Shown here piece after piece: positions 1 through 10,300 of a stretch of 32,316 bases of DNA. Position numbers and translations under genes: made by a program. The notes under the pieces are model-generated. The model made no database searches. It had not been told where the DNA came from and saw nothing but the letters and a program-made list of their open reading frames with translations. Origin of the DNA: UBA2108 sp002713215 (GTDB lineage Bacteria > Bacteroidota > Bacteroidia > Flavobacteriales_G > Salibacteraceae); NCBI GenBank assembly GCA_937891015.1, contig CALAPY010000110.1:1-32316 (forward strand), written 5' to 3'. The stretch's first letter is position 1. Every line of letters starts with the position of its first letter.

Positions 1-3000
1 TTAGATTTATCGGAGCCGCATTCAAACACCAGTTATTCTGAGTTGAAAAACTAACCGTAGGTAATGCGTTAACCACCTGAGATTGTGATACTGAATCAGT
101 ACAACTGTTTGTATTGGTATACACGTAAGTAATGGTGTGAGAACCAACCCCGGCAGTATCCGGGTAAAAGTTGCTCAAATAAACTCCATTTCCTTTATAT
201 GTACCACCCGCTGGGCTGGCTCCTGTGAGTGGTTTTACCCCGTTATCTGCACAGATTTTACTCAATAAATTAAGAGTAACAGTCGGTGCTCCGTTCACTA
301 CAATGTAAGCAGTATCCGCCGTCTTACACCCTATTGAATCGGTATAGGTATAATACAAAGTATCGGTACCTGATCCTGCGCTTGAGCCAAGGAAATCTCC
401 GGAAGTAACATTCTTACCCGAATAAACCCCTCCTGTGGGAGTTGCACCTGAAAGAGTGATAGGAGGTGCATTATTACAGGTTGCAGAAGGATTAGGAAAA
501 TTGACAATTGGCGGAACATAAGATCCTTTATAGCCAACAAAAATTGAATCTGTATCAACACATCCTTTGCTATCTGTTACCGTAACCAAATAGCTTCCTA
601 TTGCGAGATTGTTAATTGACATGGTGGTTTTATTGTTCGACCACTTATAAGCATAGGAAGTAGTTCCTCCTGAGACAGAGACACTCAAAACCCCATCCGT
701 TTTATCCTTACAGGAAATGTTGGAATCAACCTTAGCTGTTGCAATCAGTTTAGCAGGTTGGCTTATGGTTATAGAAGCAGAATCGGTACAGGCATTTCCA
801 TCAGTTACCGTAACGTAGTATTTACCTGCTACAAGATTTTGAATAGAAGAAGTTGTGTCGTTGTTTGACCAAGAATACTTCACGGGAGAGGTACCACCAG
901 TCTTAGAAGCAGAAGCACCTCCATTTGACAATCCAAAGCAGGTTACATTAGAATCTACTTTGGCACTTGCAGTGAAGAAAGGATTCACCAGGATTCGTGT
1001 CATTTTTCCATTGTTCATGACTTTAGAACATCCTCCTCCACTTCCATATCCAGCTACCCAATCCGTACTTTGATTGATATTCGTAATGGTACCGTTACGC
1101 GAATTTGATGTTTTGTCATTCGCAGTGGTTCCGGATCCTTCGTTGAGGTCGTAATACGCGATTAATCCAGATTCAGAACCGGACAGCGATTTGTTCATAT
1201 TAGCTGAGATCTGGCTTGCTGTTCTAGCTGTGCTCCACATTCGAACTTCATCTACTACACCATTAAAAGTGTAGATGCCACTTATATAAGTCGCATTTGG
1301 ACCCGTACTAGCAGACTCTGCAGAAGTTGTATAAACACTTACACCATTCACGAACATGGTTATTCCAGTTGTGGTCCAGCTGATAGCAACATGCTGCCAT
1401 GAGCCTGTGACAGGCGTGATATTCGTGTTGATGTCTCGGCCTGCAAAAATGTGATACTTGCCATTCCAGATGACAATTCCCCGATCGTAGCCTCCATTAT
1501 CATTTCCAACAATTGTTTGTAAGCCTGTAGTTGAGTTAATCTTAACCCATGCCTCAGCCGTGAATGAAGGAAATTTGCTCGGACTAATGTCTAATCCATT
1601 TATAGTGATACGCGTATTAGAACCATTACACTTCAATGCCGAAGTAGGTTTCTCACCTTTGATATAAAAAGATTTAGTAGCCGTAAGGGTGCCGGTTGAA
1701 AAGGTTAAGCTAGAGCCTATGCCACTTTTCGGCCCATCAATCATTGTATTGCTGGAATCATATAGTGTGTATACGAACCCTGATTGTGATCCTCCCAAAG
1801 TAAAGGTGGTGCCTGATGTATCACACTTGCTTGTGTCGGCAGCCGTAACGGTCTGATTGGTGGGAACGGGATTTACAGCTATTGCTACCACATTGGAAGT
1901 ATCGTGCATAATCCCTGAAGCTACGGCCCTTTTGTACCAAAATGTTTGTGTTGGTACAGGAGAAGGTAAGTAATCGTTGGTGTTGTTGGTTCCGGCCGCA
2001 GACGTAAAACCGGCGCTAGAACTCGTTGTTGAAGACAGCCATACATAGGTGTAACTTCCATTTCCACCCGTAGGACTTGAACCAGTAAGTATTTTTGCTG
2101 TATCACCAGCGCATAAGGTTTGCGTAGAATCGATGGTATTATTCGCAATAACCGGAGCAGGAGGATTGTTTCTAAATATCCCGAGATAAGGATTTCCAAT
2201 AACGGCAATATCCGATTTTCCATCTGAATCGAAATCCGCTACTTTAACTCTTGCGCTGTAATTTCCTGTGGACATTTGAAAGGAAGAGGCAAATGAAATT
2301 GACCCCGATGTACTTGTATTGGGCCAGATGGTAATTTTATTCAAATTTGGATGTCCATTGTTTACCACAATATCAATCTTTCCATCTCCATTCAAATCTC
2401 CTGCAGATATCATATACAATCCAGTAACCGTAGAAGTAAAATATTGCACTGTGGCAAGGGAGGCCGAGTTAATTGTGCCGCTACTCGCTGTATTTCGCCA
2501 TACTGCAATTCGTTTTTTAGACTGGTCGGCAACAAAAACATCCAGCTTTCCATCACCATCCAAGTCTCCTACTTCGATGTCGAAAAAATACCCCGGACTA
2601 CCATTAAATCTAACCTCACTTGCAAAGCTAATGTTCCCAGATGTGCTTATGTTTCTATATAAAGATATAGAAGGACCATGGTCGGAATTGGAAACCACCA
2701 AATCGGGTTTTCCATCTCCGTCTATGTCCCCAAGTTTTTGATAATAAGACCCGGTATGGGCAATATGGGTTTGATACGAGGCGAAATTTATATTCCCCGA
2801 TCCGGTACTTGTATTTCTGAATATCAAAATTTTTCCAGCGTAACTATTAATGGTAACATCTAGTTTTCCATCTCCATCAATATCACGAACATCCGGGTTT
2901 GTCGGATTGGCTGTTCCAAAACTGAAATAGACTGGTGAAGCCATTGTAATTGTGCTTCCGCTTGTTGTGTTTCTGAAAACAGCCAGCTTATTCGAAAGTC

Positions 3001-6000
3001 GACATACCACAACAAGGTCTTGCAATCCATCGCCATCCATGTCACCAGTAGCTATTTGGGTGGGATAATTACCACTCGCAACTGATAGGTCTATAGCAGT
3101 TCCAAACGAACTGGTCGTGATTGATCCGCTGGTTGAATTATTAGGATAGATCGAAACTTTTGCATTATTCTCCCTACAAACTACAAATTCATTTTTTCCA
3201 TCGTTATTGAGGTCTGCAACTGCTAATCCATAAGAGTTTGAAAAGGACCCCAATCCAATGTTTACTCTTGAATCAAAATCGGTGGCAGTTAAAGTTGATT
3301 TCCCGGAGAAAGTTGGCATAAAAGGTAGTCTGCTGTAGGCTATCCAATTGGAATCCGATGTAGTTATAGAAATAAATGAATAGGTCGCTCCACTGGGTAC
3401 TACCGCTTTAATTTGAGTAGCCGAAGCACTTGCTAAAACTGCTTTACTCCCGCCAAAGTATGCTGTGTTTTCAGAAAGAGTTGCACTAAAATTGGTCCCT
3501 GTAATGGTAATTGTGTCTCCAACTTGTGCTTTTACCGGAGAAAATGAGGTGATTGTCGGAGGACCGGGAGGGTCTTCTAGATTTACCGTAGCGGTATCTG
3601 TACAACCTCGATCATCAGTGACGGTAACTTTGTATGAACCGGCATTTAATCCAATGTTGATTTTCCAATTTGACCCATTACTCCACTTGAAGGCATAGGG
3701 GCTTGTTCCACCTGTTGCACTACCAGTCGCTTCACCATTAGATCCTCCGACACTGGAAATTCCTTTGGAAACATTAGCACTCGCTGAGACTTTAGAGGGG
3801 TTGACAATGGATACTTCCGTACTGTCCTTGCATCCAATAGAATCAGTAACAACCACTTTGTATGTTCCCGCTGATAATGCTGAAATGGTAGATGCGGTTG
3901 AGGAACCTGAATTGTTCCACAAATAGGTTGCAGGACCCGTGTTTCCTGAAACAACTACTTGAGCACTCCCATCGCTTAACCCGTTACAAGAAATGTTTTT
4001 ATGTGAAATAGCGGACCCCATCACACAACCCGAGTCGGCTGTTATTCTAAACAATTGGTTTTTGCCAAAGCCTTGATAGCTGTAATTATTGCTGGCACTC
4101 ACCAGGGCCTTGTTGTCCGGGTAGAGCAATAGTGCTCCTTGTTGAATTTTGTTGACGAATCCAGTGCCCGGATCGTAGCTATTATCCACACTTCCATTAG
4201 CATTCAATCGAACAATCTTTTGTCGGGTCGTTCCTCCAAAGGTGGAAAAGGCTCCTATAATTACGTATTTACCATCGGACTGGCGTGCTATGTGCAATAT
4301 ATTATTATTGGGGCCTGAGGTGGTAAATGTGTTGTCTCTGTTCCCATTAGAATCTAGCCTCACAATTCGATTGGCACTAACCCCTTTCCACTGAGAAAAT
4401 GCCCCTGCGAGTAGAATTTTCCCATCGGGTTGCACAAGCAATCCGCTCCAGATATGGTTGTTGGCACCTGAGCCGACATTGGAATTAAAAGTAGCATCAA
4501 CCGTACCATTGGTGTTCAACCTGACCAATCGGTTTACGGTGGTTCCATTATAATTGGTAAAAGAACCAGCGATTATAATTTTACCGTCAGCCTGTAAGGC
4601 GATTTCATAGGGAACATTATTGAATCCGGAAGTGTATGAAAAACTATTGTCCAGGGTTCCATCAGGGTTTAGCCTTGCAACGTACTTGCGTGCGGTTCCA
4701 TTATATGAGGTGAAATTTCCAATGCAAACAACCTTACTGTCGGGTTGAATAACCAGGTTTTGAACCGTACTGTTAAAGCCACTGCCTTTTGGAAAAGAAG
4801 TATCCTTGTCTCCATTGGTTTCCAATCGAAGAATATTTCCGGCAGATTGGCCATTATAAGTACTAATCCACCCACCAACGACTATTTTTCCGTCGGCTTG
4901 TACTGCAATTTGACTAGCAGAATTTGACAGTGTAAATCCACCCGAATTAAATGTTGGATCAATTTCACCTTTTGCTGAATCTATCCTAACCAGCATTTTT
5001 GCTGGTTTGCCATTGTAAGTTGTGAATGCACCACCTATAAGAATTTTCCCATCCGCTTGGAAGGTCATGGCATAAGCTGAGTTATTCATTCCTGTCACGG
5101 GAGCATAAGTTAGGTCATTAGTCCAATCACTGGCCAACCGGGTAACGTATACACGCTGGATACCGGCGACCTGACCAAAGGACCCTAAAATGATGAGTTT
5201 TTTAGAATTCGGTTGATAATGAACCGAGGCAATTGTACCGCCGATTTCGGTTCCTGAATTCTGATCCCATGTACCATCGGAACTCAATCGAATGAGTCGT
5301 GATACTGTTACGTTTTTGTATTTTAAAAAATCACCCGCAACTATAATATCGCCGTTGGGCAATGTCTTGATATCGTTTGGGTTTCTTGCTGCAAAACCCG
5401 GTTGTGTTTTGTTATAGAAAGCAGAATCTAATCCTCCGTCAGCTTTAATTCGAGCAATTTTGTTAATGTTCAAATTCTCAACTTTGGTATACGCACCAAT
5501 CGCCAATATTTTGCCATCAGGTTGAATGTTTATTTCGGAAACGACATAATTGAAACCACCATTTTGAAACTTGAAAGTAGTATCAAGGCCACCTGTAGTG
5601 TCCAGGCGACACATTCGGTACACTGAAGTATTGCTTGTGCCATGTGTTGTAAACCAACCAGCAACAATAATTTTACCATTGGACTGAAAATCAATATCTT
5701 CCACATTAGCATTAACTCCTCCGTAGGCATTGAAGCTAGCATCGACTGACCCATTGGATTCCAATCGAACAATTCGGTTAGCTGTTGTACCCTTATAGGT
5801 GGTAAACCAACCCCCGACAAGAATTTTACCATCCGCCTGAACAGCAATACTGTATACCCGATTATTGAATCCTGTTCCGATCTTAAATGAGGTATCGATA
5901 CTTCCATCAGTATTGATTCGAGCCAAGTATTTGCTGGAGACATTATTGTAAGTAGTAAAAGCACCGCCAATTATTACCTTACCATCTGGTTGCACCGTAA

Positions 6001-6328
6001 GGGCTGTTACTGCACTATTGGCACCTATTGCTGATTTAAATGTAGTATCGAGTTTTCCATCTGGGGTTAATTTGGCGACACGGCCTACTGCCTGACCATC
6101 ATAGGAAGTAAACTGCCCTCCTGCAAATAAACTTCCATCACTCAACATATCAGAGGCATAGACCACATTCTGAAATCCATATCCTCCCCGCTCTCCTCTA
6201 TCATTAGTATTGAATCGGTGATCCAGCGATCCCGGTGCCTGGGCAAAAAGTGCAATGCCAATAATCAAAAAGAAAATGGCCAGTAAATAGCCCAACATGA
6301 TCTTTCTTGTATATAAAGATGCTTTCAT
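1..6328 (-). CDS. Giant secreted multi-domain adhesin-like protein (delta-60, SprB, IPT, FG-GAP, LamG), C-terminus outside window
   Basis: An open frame starts at the ATG at 6328-6326 and stays open to the left edge, giving about 2,109 codons with no stop. Residues 1-30 form a Sec signal peptide. Residues ~25-767 contain 14 delta-60 repeats of ~52 residues, with motifs like QPDGKILVGG and RLNTNG. Residues ~773-920 hold SprB-like repeats (GGTSPYAFKWSNG, AGSYKVTVTD). Residues ~920-1000 look like an IPT/TIG domain (GDTITITGTNF). Residues ~1020-1387 have seven FG-GAP/VCBS units, each with a DxDxDG-type calcium loop (DIDGDGKPDLVV). An Ig-like stretch follows, then LamG at ~1560-1735 (FTAEAWVKI; GLIAYYDLNEGSG), then more SprB-like and PINLSG-type repeats to the edge. 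Proteins of this architecture are usually T9SS-secreted surface or gliding-related adhesins. A sorting domain would be expected beyond the left edge, which is inference. Frame continuity was checked by hand at several points. Confidence 0.93.
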   Translation of the reverse strand, partial: MKASLYTRKIMLGYLLAIFFLIIGIALFAQAPGSLDHRFNTNDRGERGGYGFQNVVYASDMLSDGSLFAGGQFTSYDGQAVGRVAKLTPDGKLDTTFKSAIGANSAVTALTVQPDGKVIIGGAFTTYNNVSSKYLARINTDGSIDTSFKIGTGFNNRVYSIAVQADGKILVGGWFTTYKGTTANRIVRLESNGSVDASFNAYGGVNANVEDIDFQSNGKIIVAGWFTTHGTSNTSVYRMCRLDTTGGLDTTFKFQNGGFNYVVSEINIQPDGKILAIGAYTKVENLNINKIARIKADGGLDSAFYNKTQPGFAARNPNDIKTLPNGDIIVAGDFLKYKNVTVSRLIRLSSDGTWDQNSGTEIGGTIASVHYQPNSKKLIILGSFGQVAGIQRVYVTRLASDWTNDLTYAPVTGMNNSAYAMTFQADGKILIGGAFTTYNGKPAKMLVRIDSAKGEIDPTFNSGGFTLSNSASQIAVQADGKIVVGGWISTYNGQSAGNILRLETNGDKDTSFPKGSGFNSTVQNLVIQPDSKVVCIGNFTSYNGTARKYVARLNPDGTLDNSFSYTSGFNNVPYEIALQADGKIIIAGSFTNYNGTTVNRLVRLNTNGTVDATFNSNVGSGANNHIWSGLLVQPDGKILLAGAFSQWKGVSANRIVRLDSNGNRDNTFTTSGPNNNILHIARQSDGKYVIIGAFSTFGGTTRQKIVRLNANGSVDNSYDPGTGFVNKIQQGALLLYPDNKALVSASNNYSYQGFGKNQLFRITADSGCVMGSAISHKNISCNGLSDGSAQVVVSGNTGPATYLWNNSGSSTASTISALSAGTYKVVVTDSIGCKDSTEVSIVNPSKVSASANVSKGISSVGGSNGEATGSATGGTSPYAFKWSNGSNWKINIGLNAGSYKVTVTDDRGCTDTATVNLEDPPGPPTITSFSPVKAQVGDTITITGTNFSATLSENTAYFGGSKAVLASASATQIKAVVPSGATYSFISITTSDSNWIAYSRLPFMPTFSGKSTLTATDFDSRVNIGLGSFSNSYGLAVADLNNDGKNEFVVCRENNAKVSIYPNNSTSGSITTSSFGTAIDLSVASGNYPTQIATGDMDGDGLQDLVVVCRLSNKLAVFRNTTSGSTITMASPVYFSFGTANPTNPDVRDIDGDGKLDVTINSYAGKILIFRNTSTGSGNINFASYQTHIAHTGSYYQKLGDIDGDGKPDLVVSNSDHGPSISLYRNISTSGNISFASEVRFNGSPGYFFDIEVGDLDGDGKLDVFVADQSKKRIAVWRNTASSGTINSASLATVQYFTSTVTGLYMISAGDLNGDGKIDIVVNNGHPNLNKITIWPNTSTSGSISFASSFQMSTGNYSARVKVADFDSDGKSDIAVIGNPYLGIFRNNPPAPVIANNTIDSTQTLCAGDTAKILTGSSPTGGNGSYTYVWLSSTTSSSAGFTSAAGTNNTNDYLPSPVPTQTFWYKRAVASGIMHDTSNVVAIAVNPVPTNQTVTAADTSKCDTSGTTFTLGGSQSGFVYTLYDSSNTMIDGPKSGIGSSLTFSTGTLTATKSFYIKGEKPTSALKCNGSNTRITINGLDISPSKFPSFTAEAWVKINSTTGLQTIVGNDNGGYDRGIVIWNGKYHIFAGRDINTNITPVTGSWQHVAISWTTTGITMFVNGVSVYTTSAESASTGPNATYISGIYTFNGVVDEVRMWSTARTASQISANMNKSLSGSESGLIAYYDLNEGSGTTANDKTSNSRNGTITNINQSTDWVAGYGSGGGCSKVMNNGKMTRILVNPFFTASAKVDSNVTCFGLSNGGASASKTGGTSPVKYSWSNNDTTSSIQNLVAGKYYVTVTDGNACTDSASITISQPAKLIATAKVDSNISCKDKTDGVLSVSVSGGTTSYAYKWSNNKTTMSINNLAIGSYLVTVTDSKGCVDTDSIFVGYKGSYVPPIVNFPNPSATCNNAPPITLSGATPTGGVYSGKNVTSGDFLGSSAGSGTDTLYYTYTDSIGCKTADTAYIVVNGAPTVTLNLLSKICADNGVKPLTGASPAGGTYKGNGVYLSNFYPDTAGVGSHTITYVYTNTNSCTDSVSQSQVVNALPTVSFSTQNNWCLNAAPINL

Positions 6329-6363
6329 AACAGAGAATTTTAGTTTCGTGAGTTTTATAAAAT

Positions 6364-6371
6364 CAAATCTA
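6364..6371 (-). promoter_or_regulatory. Candidate Bacteroidetes -7 box (TAGATTTG) of the giant adhesin gene
   Basis: On the minus strand TAGATTTG matches the Bacteroidetes sigma-ABfr -7 consensus TAnnTTTG exactly. It would give a 5' leader of roughly 30 nt before the ATG at 6328. No convincing -33 TTTG was found at the usual spacing, so this rests on one short motif. Confidence 0.35.
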
Positions 6372-6477
6372 GCTTGCCTGAAGTAAAGGGAAGAGAAACA
6401 AGCAATTACAATACAATTAGCCCAACCTTACAATTACATTACATTGGGTCAACCTAAGGGACAGATCTAGAAGGTGT

Positions 6478-7392
6478 CTAGCTTGATTTAAGGTTTACCA
6501 GGTATAGTTTTAATGCCTTGTTGTCAGGAATGTCCAGTTTATTTCTAATTCTGGAGAACGCCACATTTACACTATTTAAACTCTTTTTAGTTATGTGGGC
6601 GATTTCGGTTGGAGACAAATTCATAGCCATATAAGCCGCAAGCACCTTTTCGTTCTTGGTAATTTCAGCTGAATGAGTACTTAGCTTTTCGTAGAATTGA
6701 GTATTAATTTGATCGAACTTGTGTTCCAATTCTACCAATGAGGTTTGTGTCTTTTGCAATTCAACATCAAGCATAGCAGATCTCAAAATAGACTTTCCCT
6801 GCTCACTTAAATGTGGTTTTAAGGATTCAATAATTTCAAGCAGTATTCTTTTTTCATTCTCGTTCTGGGTAAGGAAATTAAGTCCCGAAATGACCTCTTG
6901 CTCCTTACTAGTTAACTCGTTTGACAGTTGGAGCAGGTCGAGTTGGTGAATTTCTTCCTGTTGTTTTAAAATGACCTCCTTTTGGTTTTTTATTTCCTGA
7001 ACGTACTCGGAAAGCTCCAGTACGGTTCTAACCCTTGCTATAAACTCAATCTTATCAATGGGTTTTCTAATGTAATCAATAGCACCGGAAGACAATGCCA
7101 AATCCAAATCCTCGGAATTGATCATGATGCCAGAAGCCATAATAACAGGAATTTCCCGGGTTTGTGGATCTTCTTTTAATTTCCTAATAAACTCAATCCC
7201 GTTCATTTCTGGCATCTCCCAATCGGTTACAATCAGATCGGGAGCCACAGACTTTGCTATTTTGAGTGCCAGTGACGCGTTGCTTGCATTAAGTACCTCA
7301 TATTTTGGAGGACTAATTTCCAAAACAATGTCATTGATGACTTTGATGTTTAACGGGTCGTCATCAACAATGAGTATGGTCTTAAGATTCAT
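6478..7392 (-). CDS. Response regulator: receiver, coiled coil and LuxR-like HTH
   Basis: 304-residue DNA-binding response regulator. The N-terminal receiver domain (~5-125) has the acidic pocket D10/D11/D12, phospho-acceptor D57 (DLIVTDWEMPEMNG), S87 in the conserved Thr/Ser position (VIMASG) and K110 (IRKP). Residues ~128-235 are a long Glu/Lys/Leu/Gln-rich coiled coil. The C-terminal ~65 residues (YEKLSTHSAEIT, LSPTEIAHITKKSLNSV, RIRNKLDIP) match the helix-turn-helix usually found at the end of Bacteroidetes Reg_prop/Y_Y_Y one-component regulators. The ATG at 7392 lies inside the last codons of the upstream kinase gene (11-bp overlap), implying translational coupling and a cognate pair. 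The downstream neighbour is the giant adhesin gene, a plausible but unproven target. Confidence 0.92.
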   Translation of the reverse strand: MNLKTILIVDDDPLNIKVINDIVLEISPPKYEVLNASNASLALKIAKSVAPDLIVTDWEMPEMNGIEFIRKLKEDPQTREIPVIMASGIMINSEDLDLALSSGAIDYIRKPIDKIEFIARVRTVLELSEYVQEIKNQKEVILKQQEEIHQLDLLQLSNELTSKEQEVISGLNFLTQNENEKRILLEIIESLKPHLSEQGKSILRSAMLDVELQKTQTSLVELEHKFDQINTQFYEKLSTHSAEITKNEKVLAAYMAMNLSPTEIAHITKKSLNSVNVAFSRIRNKLDIPDNKALKLYLVNLKSS

Positions 7393-10300
7393 AATTCAAT
7401 ACTAATTGAATTAATTCAATAAATCCAGCTTCGTTACTTGTAAATAATGCATTCTTAACTTGATCTATCCATTCCTGACAGCTCGAATCTTCAGTCTCTA
7501 TAGATTCCAACAACTTTAGAATTTTACTTCCCTCATAAACCTGAAACCCCTGAAGTTTTTCAGCGACGGGCTTAAGCACCCGAACTGACTCTCTGGTAAG
7601 GCCAGTTGATTTATCCAACGAAATGTTTTTGGGATTGCCCGAATGGGAGTCAATGATTTTAAGAGGTAACTTAAACAGGAACGAAGCCCCCTCGCCTTCC
7701 ACTGATTGAATTTCAAGGGTTGATCCATGAGCTTGGATAGCCAATTGGACATACTGTAGCCCAATACCGGTAGAATACTTATCCTCTCCCCTTCTTATCT
7801 TGTTTGAATTACTCAGTAACTCCTCTATTTTATTCTCGGACATTCCCTTGCCATTATCGGACACACCTACCTCAATAAACTCTGAATCCAAAGAATTGGC
7901 AAAAATCCTTATTTCCCCATTGGATGGAGAATATTGTACCGCGTTGGAAAGTAAGTTTATCAGTACCCGCTCGATTAAGGATACGTCACAAAGCACTCTG
8001 ATTTTGGAATCAACCTGATTTAAAATATTGATATTCTTTTGTTTGGCAGCAAAGCCAACATAGGCAATTGCATTTTCAACAAGAAAAGTCAGCGCAACCT
8101 CCTTTTTTTCCAGTGCAATTTTATCGTCCTGGAGTTTTTGTACATCCAGGATGTTCATTACCAAATTGAGCATGAGCTTGGCCGAGTGTTCTACTACCTT
8201 ATCCTTCTCCTTGCCTGAATTGGCCACACTAATAATACCGCTTAACGGATTTTTTAAGTCGTGCACAAGCATACTTGTTAAGGTCTCTTTAAACTCACCC
8301 ATGGCAACCAACTTTTCGTTCGCGTTAAATAATTCAGTTGCTTTTTGCTCAATTTCCAACCGTTGTGCATTTATTTCTGCAGTGCGTTCGTCAACTTTTT
8401 GCTCGAGTACAACCTTCTCTCTTTTAATGCGATTGAATCTGGATTTGATGTAAACCACAATTAGACCCAATAGAAAGGAACTAACTCCCAGGATAAACCA
8501 CCACGTTTTCCAAAAAGGAGGAGTAATGGTTAATCCAAGCACCAGGTTATCGGAAGACCAAACTCCCCGATCGTTAGACCCTTTAACCATTAGCGAATAT
8601 GAACCTGCCGGCAAATTGGTGTAAGTAACTCTCCTTTTGTTTTTGTCTGAAACCCATTCCTGGTCAAAACCTTCGAGTTTGTGGTAGTATTGATTTTTTT
8701 CGGAATGATTGAAATCAAGAGCTGCAAATTCTATTGTAATTACCCTTTCATTATAGGATAATTTAAGATGATCCATGAGGCTAATACTTGAGGGCATATA
8801 GTACTTACCACCTCTTAATTCAACTCCATTGGAGCCATCGGAAATGGAGTCGATTAAAACGGATTTATTCATGATCTTGAGGTTGGTAAAAGCTAATCGG
8901 GGTGGTTTATCATTAAAGTAAATACTGTCGGGATGAAATTTTACAAACCCTCCAACTCCTCCAAAATAAAAAACACCGTCTTTATCTTTATAATACGAAC
9001 CGGTAGAAAACTCTTTTAAGCTTACACCATTAAACTTATCAAACAACTCAACCTCTATGGAATCTTCTGATGTGTAAGAATTTGAAAATTTACATATACC
9101 CTTTGTTGTACTCAACCATTTAGTGTCCTTCGAATCAATCAATAATCCATAAATGCGATCCGAAGGAAGTCCGTCTTTACTGGTGTACTTGATGTACCTG
9201 GAATTATTCCCATTATATTCAATCCGAAATAATCCGCTGGTGCTCCCTACCCATATTTGCCCCTGACTATCTTCCTGGATACTGGTAATACTAGTGGTAG
9301 GGCCTGGTGCATTTTTCGATTGAAGGCGATAGAATTTTTCAGCGATTGGATCAAATCGATTAAGCCCACCGGTTCCTGTACCTACCCATATATTCTTCTT
9401 ACTGTCTTCAAAAAGAACCATCACCGAATTATCGGATAAGGAGTTTGTGTCTTCAGGATCGTTCTTGTAATGAATAAAGTTCCCTGTATAAGAATCGTAT
9501 TGGTTTAACCCCTCTCCATAGGTTCCAAACCACAATCGCCCTTCGCTGTCTTTCAATCCACTGTAGACAGAATTTAATGATAGAGAATTGGGATCGGATT
9601 CATCACTTTGAAACGATTGGTAACGTTTCGAGTTTATTTCGAATCGGATTAAACCATTTCCTAAAGTACCCATCCAAAGAATGGAATCGTTTTCAGCCAT
9701 AACAAAATAGAGTCCGTCCAGGGATTGTTTTGCCGGCATAACTAATTCAAATTCATTCTCATTGTAGCGTTGCAGGCCATTGAAACTATTCGCCAACCAT
9801 AAACCGGAAGCGTTATACAGCAGCCCGTTTATAGGATCCTCGGCTTGTAAATTACAATACATGGTTTCGAATTTTTCACCATTTGACCTGAAACGAACCA
9901 ATCCGGATTTGTAAGTCCCACACCATATTAGTCCACTGTTGTCAACGTATAGATTTAAAACTTCCTTGTCCGGAAACGATGGTTCACCTGTTGGTTTTTT
10001 ACTAAATCGTAAAATGGATTGTGTGGCCCGGTTTAGCCGACACAGCCCCTCTCCCCAGATACCAACCCAATATGAGTTTGCATCGTGAGGATCGGCTACA
10101 ATTGAGCGAATAAAATTCCCGGATAGCGAGTTTCTATCACCTGTTTTGTTCCGATAATTGATTACCGAACGGTTGTTTTTATTCAGCATAAATAAACCGT
10201 TATCCTGAGTACCAACCCACAGAATTGAATCCTCATCCAACAGGCACAATACTTTTAACGATTTCTCCAATGAATTGGTTAAGCGGAAATGCTCAGCATC

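Noticed and set aside
2319..2741. Plus-strand open frame of 140 codons opposite the FG-GAP region
   Set aside because: Its repeated FPSPSKSP-like words are the antisense reading of the DGDGK calcium-loop codons, so it is an artefact of the repeats.
5530..5970. Open minus-strand frame of 146 codons inside the giant adhesin gene
   Set aside because: It lies in a different frame from the adhesin, which has clear delta-60 repeats through the same bases. The alternative translation shows no domain or signal and is a shadow of the repeat composition.
6421..6449. CCCAA...TTGGG inverted repeat as a terminator after the response regulator gene
   Set aside because: The stem is only about five pairs with a 16-nt loop and no T-run on the minus strand, which is too weak to call.
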